A stretch of 64,000 bases of DNA from Cellulomonas sp. HZM (GTDB lineage: Bacteria; Actinomycetota; Actinomycetes; Actinomycetales; Cellulomonadaceae), in contig NZ_JEOE01000003.1 of assembly GCF_000708885.1 (NCBI RefSeq), positions 123,378 to 187,377 on the forward strand, read 5' to 3'. This document shows positions 57,696 to 64,000 of this stretch, piece after piece. The notes under the pieces were generated by a model, which saw only the letters and a program-made list of their open reading frames with translations, had not been told where the DNA came from and did not search any database. Made by a program: the position numbers and the translations under genes. The stretch's first letter is position 1. Each line of letters starts with the position of its first letter.

Positions 57696-57848
57696 ATGGA
57701 CACGACGAGCACCCGCGCCCTTGCGGCCGCTGCGCTCAGCCCCGCCGTCGCGCGCGCCCACGGCGCCCTCCGTGCCTCCCGTGCCGCGCGCGCGTGTCGA
57801 ATGCGTCGCGACGCCGCGTGTCGCGACGCATCGCGCCGCTGTCGCTGA
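57696..57848 (+). CDS. Short Arg/Cys-containing ORF in the sulfur operon leader
   Basis: A 50-codon ORF with GGAGAC 10 nt before its ATG. Cysteines fall at codons 34, 42 and 49, the last one codon before the end, among many Arg codons. Actinobacterial sulfur operons often carry short cysteine-containing leader peptides; this may be one, acting after the riboswitch. It could also be chance in a GC-rich leader. The 244 bp that follow (57849-58092) show no gene; AAGGAGCTC lies before the next start. Confidence 0.4.
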   Translation: MDTTSTRALAAAALSPAVARAHGALRASRAARACRMRRDAACRDASRRCR

Positions 57849-58092
57849 CACCGAACCCACACAGGCCCACACAGGCTTTCACCCGCGTCCCACCCGGACC
57901 CGGCCCAGAGCGCCCGCGCACGCGGACGTCCACGCGCTGGTGGCCGCATGCGTCGGCCGCTCGGGCACGTTCCGCACGTCCGAACACCCTCCGCTCGTGC
58001 CGCGTCGGCGCCCTCGGACGCGCTCCACGCCACCCGAGGTCGCGCCCCCCCTCCGCACTCCCGCACCGTCAGGCCCCTGAAGGAGCTCCACG

Positions 58093-59316
58093 ATGTCCCC
58101 GCAGACGCCCCCGCACACCACCGCGAGCACGCCGCTGCGCACCGCGACGACGCTCGCACGCCAGCTCGGCGCCCCTGGCCCCGGCACCTCGATCCATCTG
58201 GGTGCCGACCTGACCGACGCCGGTGCGCACCCCGCTGCGTGGCGCACGTCGGGCTCGCAGGGCGCCCAGCTCTTCGACCCCGAGCGGCTGGACGCCCTGG
58301 TCGCGACCGCTCAGCGCGGGCTGCTCGACCTCGTCGCGTTCGACGACGCCTTCTCGCTCCAGCCGCACGCGAGAGGGGTCCGCGGCCGCCTCGACGCCGC
58401 ACTCGTCGCCGCCCGGCTCGCGCCGCGCAGCTCCGGCATCGGCCTCGTCGCGACGATCGACACGACGCACACCGAGCCGTTCCACGTGTCCAAGGCTCTC
58501 GCCACGATCGACCACGTCAGCCGCGGGCGCGCCGCGTGGCAGGTCAGCTGGTCGACCGACGAGGCAGCGGCGTCGGCGTTCCGGCGCGAGCCCGCACAGG
58601 ACCGGGCGGACGCGATCGCCGAGGCCGACGAGGCCACCGACGTCGTCGGCCGGCTGTGGGACAGCTGGGAGGACGACGCCGAGATCCGCGACGCCGCCAC
58701 CGGCCGGTTCGTCGACCGCGACAAGCTCCACCACGTCGACCACGAGGGCATCCGCTTCGCGGTGAAGGGTCCGTCGATCACGCCTCGCCCGCCCCAGGGC
58801 CGGCCGCCCGTCGTGGTGCGCGCGAGCGACGACGCGTCGATCGACCTCGCGGGGCGGCGCGCCGACGTGGTGCGTGTGCACGCGACGACGCCCGACGAGG
58901 CGCGCGACGCCCGCGCGGCCGTGCTCGACGCGGCCCGTCGCGCAGGTCGCGACCCGCGCGACGTCCGGGTCCTGGTCGACGCGTTCGTCGTGCTCGCCGA
59001 CGACGACGCCGCCGCCCGCGCACGGCTCGACCTCCTGCAGGACCTGCAGGGCGTCGAGTGGGAGACCGGATCGCTCACGCACGTCGGGACGCCCGCCCGC
59101 CTCGCCGCGACGATCGCCGGCTGGAGCGAGGTCGGCGCGACGGACGGGTTCCACCTTCGCCCCGCGTCGCTGTCGACCGACCTCACCCTGGTGGTCGACC
59201 GCGTGGTGCCCGCCCTGCAGGCCGCGGGCGTCTTCCGCACCTCGTACCCGGGCACGACGCTGCGCGAGACGCTCGGCCTCGCGCGCCCCGTCAACGTCTA
59301 CGCCGCCTCGGCCTGA
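58093..59316 (+). CDS. LLM-class flavin-dependent oxidoreductase 1
   Basis: A 407-residue luciferase-like TIM-barrel protein. Family traits: LLDLVAFDDAFSLQP, GIGLVATIDTTHTEPFHVSKALATIDHVSRGRAAWQVSWS and a C-terminal TSYPGTTLRETLGL. It uses reduced FMN and oxygen. Under the SAM riboswitch it probably cleaves C-S bonds of organosulfur compounds. AAGGAG lies 8 nt before the ATG. Confidence 0.9.
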   Translation: MSPQTPPHTTASTPLRTATTLARQLGAPGPGTSIHLGADLTDAGAHPAAWRTSGSQGAQLFDPERLDALVATAQRGLLDLVAFDDAFSLQPHARGVRGRLDAALVAARLAPRSSGIGLVATIDTTHTEPFHVSKALATIDHVSRGRAAWQVSWSTDEAAASAFRREPAQDRADAIAEADEATDVVGRLWDSWEDDAEIRDAATGRFVDRDKLHHVDHEGIRFAVKGPSITPRPPQGRPPVVVRASDDASIDLAGRRADVVRVHATTPDEARDARAAVLDAARRAGRDPRDVRVLVDAFVVLADDDAAARARLDLLQDLQGVEWETGSLTHVGTPARLAATIAGWSEVGATDGFHLRPASLSTDLTLVVDRVVPALQAAGVFRTSYPGTTLRETLGLARPVNVYAASA

Positions 59317-59331
59317 CGGGAGCGGACGACC

Positions 59332-60705
59332 ATGACCAGCCCCCGCAAGCAGGTGCACCTCGGCGTGCACTTCCCCGGTGTCAACAGCACGACCGTGTGG
59401 ACCGAGCCGGACTCGGGCAGCCAGATCGACTTCTCGTCCTTCGAGCACCTGGCCCGGCGCGCCGAGGACGCGAGGCTCGACTTCTTCTTCCTCGCCGAGG
59501 GCCTGCGCCTGCGCGAGCACAAGGGGAAGGTCTTCGACCTCGACGTCGTCGGCCGGCCCGACACGCTCCCGGTGCTCGCAGCCCTCGCCGCGGTGACCGA
59601 CCGCATCGGCCTCGCGGGCACCATCAACACGACGTTCAACGAGCCGTGGGAACTCGCGCGGCAGTTCGCGACGCTCGACGTGCTGTCCGGCGGGCGTGCC
59701 GCCTGGAACCTCGTGACGAGCTCCGACGCGTTCACCGGCGCGAACTTCCGCCGCGGCGGGTACCTCGCGCACGCGGACCGCTACGCGCGGGCCGGCGAGG
59801 TGGTCGAGGTCGCACGCGCGCTGTGGGACTCGTGGGACGACGACGCGGTGCTCGCCGACGCGGCGACCGGCGAGTTCCTGCGTCCGGGTGCGGTGCGCCG
59901 CGTCGAGCACCACGGCGCGCACGCCGACGTCGAGGGGACGTTCACCACACCCCGCGGTCCGCAGGGGCATCCGGTGCTGTTCCAGGCGGGCGACTCGGCG
60001 CAAGGACGTGACTTCGCGGCGCAGACCGCGGACGTGGTGTTCTCGATGCACTCCACCTTCGACGCGGGCCGCACGTTCTACGACGACGTCAAGGGGCGGC
60101 TGCCCGCGCTCGGCCGCGCTCGAGACTCCCTGAAGATCCTGCCCGCGGTGACCGTGGTGCTCGGTGACAGCGCCGACGACGCGGAGGAGCGGGCGCGGGT
60201 GATCCGCCGCCAGCAGGTCTCCGGGCCCGGCGCCATCGCGTTCGTCGAGCAGGTGTGGGGCCGGGACCTGACGTCCTACGACCCGGACGGTCCGCTGCCG
60301 CTGGTCGACCCCGACGTGGAGGGGGCGAGCATCACGCGCGGCCGCGTCAGGCACGTCGCCGACCCACGCCCGGTCGTCGCGCAGTGGCGCGACCTCGCCG
60401 CCGCGAACGGGTGGAGCATCCGCGACCTCGTGATCGCGGTGACCACGCGCGGCGGGTTCGTCGGGACGCCCGCGCACGTCGCCGACGAGATCGACCGGTA
60501 CGTGCAGCAGGACGCGTCGGACGGCTTCATCCTCGTGCCCCACCTGACGCCGCACGGGCTCGACGACGTGCTCGGCACGGTCGTCCCCCTGCTGCAGGAA
60601 CGCGGCTCGTTCCGCACCGAGTACGAGGGCGCGACCCTGCGCGACCACCTCGGCCTCGCCCACCCCGACGCGATCGCGAGCGCCGAGCGCGCGATCGCCG
60701 GCTGA
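59332..60705 (+). CDS. LLM-class monooxygenase 2 (NtaA/SnaA/DszA type)
   Basis: A 457-residue flavin-dependent monooxygenase of the nitrilotriacetate/dibenzothiophene sulfone group: KQVHLGVHFPGVNSTTVW at the start, GLAGTINTTFNEPWELARQFATLD, SGGRAAWNLVTSSD, and HPVLFQAGDSAQGRDFAAQTAD. It oxidises a small organic substrate with FMNH2 supplied by a separate reductase (none seen in the window). It starts 15 bp after gene 1. Confidence 0.92.
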   Translation: MTSPRKQVHLGVHFPGVNSTTVWTEPDSGSQIDFSSFEHLARRAEDARLDFFFLAEGLRLREHKGKVFDLDVVGRPDTLPVLAALAAVTDRIGLAGTINTTFNEPWELARQFATLDVLSGGRAAWNLVTSSDAFTGANFRRGGYLAHADRYARAGEVVEVARALWDSWDDDAVLADAATGEFLRPGAVRRVEHHGAHADVEGTFTTPRGPQGHPVLFQAGDSAQGRDFAAQTADVVFSMHSTFDAGRTFYDDVKGRLPALGRARDSLKILPAVTVVLGDSADDAEERARVIRRQQVSGPGAIAFVEQVWGRDLTSYDPDGPLPLVDPDVEGASITRGRVRHVADPRPVVAQWRDLAAANGWSIRDLVIAVTTRGGFVGTPAHVADEIDRYVQQDASDGFILVPHLTPHGLDDVLGTVVPLLQERGSFRTEYEGATLRDHLGLAHPDAIASAERAIAG

Positions 60706-60741
60706 CACCGACCGCGGCAAGCCCCGAGCCCACCTGGAGCC

Positions 60742-61608
60742 ATGATGACGACGACACTCGACGAGAACGCGCCTCTCGACGCGACGCAGGACATCACCCT
60801 CGACGCCACGCAGGACGGCGCCGCGAGCGCCCATCTCGCGTGGCACGCCGAGCGCGAGGCAGCGCTCACCACGGAGCACGGCTGGCTCTCGCTCGTCGCG
60901 CTGCACTGGCTCCCGGTCGAGCCGACGGCGCTGCCGAGCCTGCCCGGCCGCTGGTCCGTGGCCGACGACGGCGCGGCCGTCGTGCACGCGCGCGCGTCCG
61001 ACGCGATCACGTCCGGCGGCGCCCCCGTCGACGGCGAGGTGCGTGTGCTGGTCGAGGAGGGGAGGTCGTCGTCCGAGCTCGCGTTCACGGCGCACGACGG
61101 GACCGCCGTGGTCGTCGAGGTCATCCGACGCACCGCACGCACCGCGGTGCGCGTGCGCGACCCCAGAGCGGCCGCGCTCACGGCGTTCACGGGCGTCCCG
61201 ATCGCCGCGTTCGACCCGCAGTGGGTGCTCGACGTGCCCGTCACCTGGTACGACGAGCCGCGTCCCGCGGTCGCCGGCGCCGCCCAGCACGGGCTCGTGC
61301 ACCACGTCCGTGCCGTCGGCGAGGTCGTGCTCGAGCGCGCCGGGCGCTCGGCCACGCTGCAGCTCACCGAGGCGGGCGACGGCACGGTGGCGCTCCTGTT
61401 CTCCGACGAGTCCCCCGACGTCGCGCCGTGGCGCGTGCTCCAGGCGCCGGGCCGCCCCGACGACACGAACCTGCGCCTGGACCTGAACCGTTCGGTCAAC
61501 CTGCCGTACGCGTTCAGCGACTTCGGCACGTGCCCCGCGCCGCTCGCGGGCAACCACGTGCCGTTCGCGGTCACCGTGGGCGAACGCCGTCCGGAGCGTG
61601 CGGCGTGA
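60742..61608 (+). CDS. DUF1684 family protein
   Basis: A 288-residue soluble protein. DUF1684 marks: HGWLSLVALHWLPVEP near residue 50 and the C-terminal LDLNRSVNLPYAFSDFGTCPAPLAGNHVPFAV. The function is not established; it recurs with LLM oxidoreductases in actinobacterial sulfur loci. The stop overlaps the GNAT GTG start (GTGA). Confidence 0.85.
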   Translation: MMTTTLDENAPLDATQDITLDATQDGAASAHLAWHAEREAALTTEHGWLSLVALHWLPVEPTALPSLPGRWSVADDGAAVVHARASDAITSGGAPVDGEVRVLVEEGRSSSELAFTAHDGTAVVVEVIRRTARTAVRVRDPRAAALTAFTGVPIAAFDPQWVLDVPVTWYDEPRPAVAGAAQHGLVHHVRAVGEVVLERAGRSATLQLTEAGDGTVALLFSDESPDVAPWRVLQAPGRPDDTNLRLDLNRSVNLPYAFSDFGTCPAPLAGNHVPFAVTVGERRPERAA

Positions 61609-62156
61609 GCGCGCCCACGCTCGAGGTCCGGTCTGTCGCGCTCGGCGACCCCCTCGTCGCACCGCTGCTCGCGGAGCTCGCGCACGAGTACGCGACGCGC
61701 TACCACGACCTGCTGACCGAGGAGAGCCTGCGGGACGAGCTCGAGGCCTACCCGGCGCACGAGCTCGCGGCGCCCGGCGGCGACCTCGTGCTGCTGCTCG
61801 AGGACGGCGTCGTGGTGGCGGGCGGCGCGTTCCGGCGTCGCACGGAGCCCGAGCTCGGTGACGCGATCCGGATGGTGCGCCCGCACGCCCGTGCGGTCAG
61901 CGGTGTGCCGGTCGTCGCGACCGCCGAGCTCAAGCGCATCTGGACGGCCACGGCCCACCGACGACGCGGGCTCGCGAGCCGCGTCCTCGTGGAGCTCGAG
62001 GCCCGCGCTGCCGCTGCCGGCTACGTGCGGCTCTACCTGACCACCGGCCCGCGCCAGCCGGAGGCCGTGGGTCTGTACCTCGCCAACGGCTACACGCCCC
62101 TGTTCGACCCGTCCGCGGAGCCCACCGGGCCCCTGCCCTTCGAGAAGTGGTTGTGA
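61605..62156 (+). CDS. GNAT-family N-acetyltransferase
   Basis: A 183-residue acyl-CoA-dependent acetyltransferase. The acetyl-CoA loop is HRRRGLASRVLVELEARA, with ELKRIWT before it and LYLANGYTPLFDP after. GTG start at 61605, translationally coupled to DUF1684. The substrate is unknown; it may acetylate an amino-thiol or amino acid handled by the operon. Confidence 0.88.
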   Translation: MSAPTLEVRSVALGDPLVAPLLAELAHEYATRYHDLLTEESLRDELEAYPAHELAAPGGDLVLLLEDGVVVAGGAFRRRTEPELGDAIRMVRPHARAVSGVPVVATAELKRIWTATAHRRRGLASRVLVELEARAAAAGYVRLYLTTGPRQPEAVGLYLANGYTPLFDPSAEPTGPLPFEKWL

Positions 62157-62163
62157 GGACGCC

Positions 62164-63261
62164 ATGACGACCGTCTCCCTGCCGTCCACGGCGGTGTCGA
62201 CCCAGCCTGCCGGCGAGCCCGTCGCCGGGCCGACGAGCGGGCTGCGTCGCGAGGAGCTCGAGCTCCTGCGCGTGCGGCCCGCGCGCCACCCGGGTCGCTG
62301 GACCGCGACCGCCGTCGTCGCGGTGCTGCTCGCGATGGTGGTGAACTCGCTGCTCACGAACCCCCAGTGGGACTGGGACGTCGTGGGCAAGTACCTCACC
62401 TGGCCGTCGATCGTCGACGGCGTGTGGGGCACGATCCGCCTGACCGCGACGGCCGCCGCGATCGGCTTCGGCCTCGGCACCGTGCTCGCGCTCATGCGCC
62501 TGTCGCGCTCGCCGCTGCTCCAGTCGGTCGCGTGGCTGTACGTGTGGGTGTTCCGCTCGGTCCCGCTGATCCTGCAGCTCCTGCTCTGGTACAACCTCGC
62601 CTACCTGTACCCGACGCTGTCGATCGGCATCCCGTTCGGACCCGGCGTGACCGAGTTCGCGACCAGCTCGGTGATCGGCAAGTTCGGCGCTGCGATCCTC
62701 GGCCTCGGGCTCTCGCAGGCCGCGTACTCCTCGGAGATCGTGCGCGCCGGCATCCTCGGCGTCGACCAGGGCCAGCACGAGGCGGCCGCGTCGCTCGGCA
62801 TCCCGCGGGCGCGTCAGCAGTGGCGCATCGTGCTGCCGCAGGCGATGCGGACGATCGTGCCGACGTCGGTGAACGAGATCATCGGCCTGCTCAAGGGCAC
62901 GTCCGTCGTGTACGTCCTCGCGTACGGCGAGCTGTTCTACACGGTGGGCGTGATCTACGGCCGCAACACCAAGGTCGTCGCGCTGCTGCTCGTCGCGGGC
63001 ATCTGGTACCTGCTGCTGACCACGGTGCTCACCGTGGTGCAGTTCTACCTCGAGCGGCACTACGCACGCGGCGCGCTGCGGACCCTCCCGCCGACGCCGC
63101 TGCAGAAGGCTCGCTGGACGGTCCAGAGCACGTGGGCCACCCTCGCCGGCCGGCCCGTGCCCGCGAGCGTGCCGGCCGGCTGGACGTCGGGCAACCGCAC
63201 CGCCGGGCACCTGACACGGACGAGCCGCACGCCGCGACGCGACGTCGGAGGCCTCGCATGA
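62164..63261 (+). CDS. Amino-acid-type (HisM/GlnP-like) ABC transporter permease
   Basis: A 365-residue membrane protein with five or six helices. The family features are the N-terminal GVWGTIRLTATAAAIGFGLGTVLALMRLS and the EAA loop GQHEAAASLGIPRARQQWRIVLPQAM. The cytoplasmic C-terminal tail is about 60 residues longer than usual and basic. Within the SAM-controlled operon the cargo is probably a sulfur amino acid or related compound. The binding protein is not in the window. Confidence 0.9.
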   Translation: MTTVSLPSTAVSTQPAGEPVAGPTSGLRREELELLRVRPARHPGRWTATAVVAVLLAMVVNSLLTNPQWDWDVVGKYLTWPSIVDGVWGTIRLTATAAAIGFGLGTVLALMRLSRSPLLQSVAWLYVWVFRSVPLILQLLLWYNLAYLYPTLSIGIPFGPGVTEFATSSVIGKFGAAILGLGLSQAAYSSEIVRAGILGVDQGQHEAAASLGIPRARQQWRIVLPQAMRTIVPTSVNEIIGLLKGTSVVYVLAYGELFYTVGVIYGRNTKVVALLLVAGIWYLLLTTVLTVVQFYLERHYARGALRTLPPTPLQKARWTVQSTWATLAGRPVPASVPAGWTSGNRTAGHLTRTSRTPRRDVGGLA

Positions 63262-64000
63262 GCGCGGCAGGCGGCCTCGTCGAGGTGCACGGCGTGCACA
63301 AGAGCTTCGGCACGCTCGAGGTCCTGTCGGGCGTCGACCTCGTCGTCCCGCCTGGTGGGGTGACGGTCGTCATCGGCCCGTCCGGCTCGGGCAAGTCCAC
63401 CCTGCTGCGCGTCATCAACCACCTCGAGAAGGTGGACCGCGGCTTCGTCGCGATCGACGGCGACCTCGTCGGCTACTCGCGGCGCGGGGACACGCTGCGC
63501 GAGCTCAAGGAGAAGCAGATCCTGCGCCAGCGCACCCGCATCGGGTTCGTGTTCCAGGGCTTCAACCTGTTCCCGCACCTCACCGCGCTCGAGAACGTCG
63601 TCGAGGCGCCGGTCTCGGCGCAGCGCCGACGACGCTCCGAGGTCGAGCCGGAGGCGCGTGCGCTGCTGGCGCGCGTGGGGCTGGAGGACAAGGCCGACGC
63701 CCGACCGCGGCAGCTGTCCGGAGGTCAGCAGCAGCGCGTCGCGATCGCCCGCGCGCTCGCCGTGCGGCCGAAGGTCCTGCTGTTCGACGAGCCGACCTCG
63801 GCGCTCGACCCCGAGCTCGTCGGCGAGGTCCTCGACGTCATCAAGGACCTCGCCCGGGAGGGCACCACGATGATCGTCGTCACCCACGAGATCGGGTTCG
63901 CCCGGGAGCTCGCGGACCAGGTCGTCTTCATGGACGCGGGACGCATCGTCGAGCAGGGACCTCCGCAGCAGGTGCTCGACCACCCCACCCACCCCAGGAC
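63258..64000 (+). CDS. Amino-acid-type ABC transporter ATP-binding protein (3' end beyond window)
   Basis: 247 codons are visible. Walker A GPSGSGKST, Q-loop VFQGFNLFPHLT, signature LSGGQQQRVAIARAL, Walker B VLLFDEPTSALDPE, switch THEIGFARELAD. It belongs to the GlnQ/HisP group. The ATG overlaps the permease stop (ATGA). The reading frame is still open at the last base, near the expected end of such proteins. Confidence 0.92.
   Translation, partial: MSAAGGLVEVHGVHKSFGTLEVLSGVDLVVPPGGVTVVIGPSGSGKSTLLRVINHLEKVDRGFVAIDGDLVGYSRRGDTLRELKEKQILRQRTRIGFVFQGFNLFPHLTALENVVEAPVSAQRRRRSEVEPEARALLARVGLEDKADARPRQLSGGQQQRVAIARALAVRPKVLLFDEPTSALDPELVGEVLDVIKDLAREGTTMIVVTHEIGFARELADQVVFMDAGRIVEQGPPQQVLDHPTHPR

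Overview
The window is about 74% GC actinobacterial chromosome. It most resembles Cellulomonadaceae or related Micrococcales. This rests on the dense GC codon use, an ECF SigK/RskA pair, duplicate zinc-free ribosomal proteins under a probable Zur site, a SAM-IV-type riboswitch, and very large secreted glycoside hydrolases with discoidin modules and GTDPG linkers. I saw no tRNA, rRNA, CRISPR array, insertion sequence or prophage.

Layout. 1-6.2 kb: the tail of a molybdate uptake unit (modA with a TOBE regulator), polyphosphate kinase 2, NhaA, and a DNA-repair/redox block (ogt, DsbA-like and SDR genes in one operon, with alkA divergent). 6.2-14.4 kb: a DUF4349 lipoprotein and a SigK cluster (dipZ, fasciclin lipoprotein, rskA, sigK). 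Three sites in the cluster share the same promoter architecture, CATCC-N16-CGAAC. A DoxX-like gene and an OafA-type acyltransferase follow. 14.6-23.8 kb: two secreted multi-domain hydrolases (GH55-like beta-1,3-glucanase and a clan GH-A TIM barrel) sharing an apparently identical 0.89 kb 3' end, a LacI regulator and AGAGAGCGCTCTCT palindromes. 23.8-26.5 kb: znuA-znuC-znuB behind a Zur-like site. 26.5-35.9 kb: a seven-gene operon ytfQ-ytfR-ytfT-yjfF-galT-galK-galE for import of galactose or galactofuranose and Leloir catabolism, divergent from a DeoR regulator with an array of CGATCNNNTTCG boxes. 35.9-37.6 kb: a GH13 alpha-glucosidase.

37.7-55.9 kb: a mannan-directed group. It holds a 2484-residue secreted protein that fuses a PAP2 acid phosphatase to a GH92 catalytic domain, an aldo/keto reductase, and a secreted GH76 endo-alpha-1,6-mannanase. 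They are linked by copies of a TGACAACGTTGTCA-type operator. Between them lie VanY, a P-loop-less CobW-like protein, a zinc-independent ribosomal protein operon (L28, L33, S14, L36, L32) and two convergent YibE/F membrane proteins. 54.5-57.4 kb: DUF389, EamA and TspO membrane proteins. 57.4-64 kb: a sulfur-scavenging operon led by a strong promoter, a SAM riboswitch and a short Cys-containing ORF. It continues into two FMN-dependent (LLM) oxidoreductases, DUF1684, a GNAT acetyltransferase and an amino-acid-type ABC transporter cut by the window end.

How it fits together: the secreted enzymes (beta-1,3-glucanase, GH-A barrel, alpha-1,6-mannanase, GH92) plus a galactofuranose-type importer look like a tool set for fungal or yeast cell walls. 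The most interesting element is the PAP2-GH92 fusion. In its GH92 domain the usual catalytic Glu is replaced by Gln (about residue 1370), as I recall for the Cellulosimicrobium GH92 enzyme that removes mannose-1-phosphate caps. One secreted polypeptide may therefore both uncap and dephosphorylate yeast phosphomannan.
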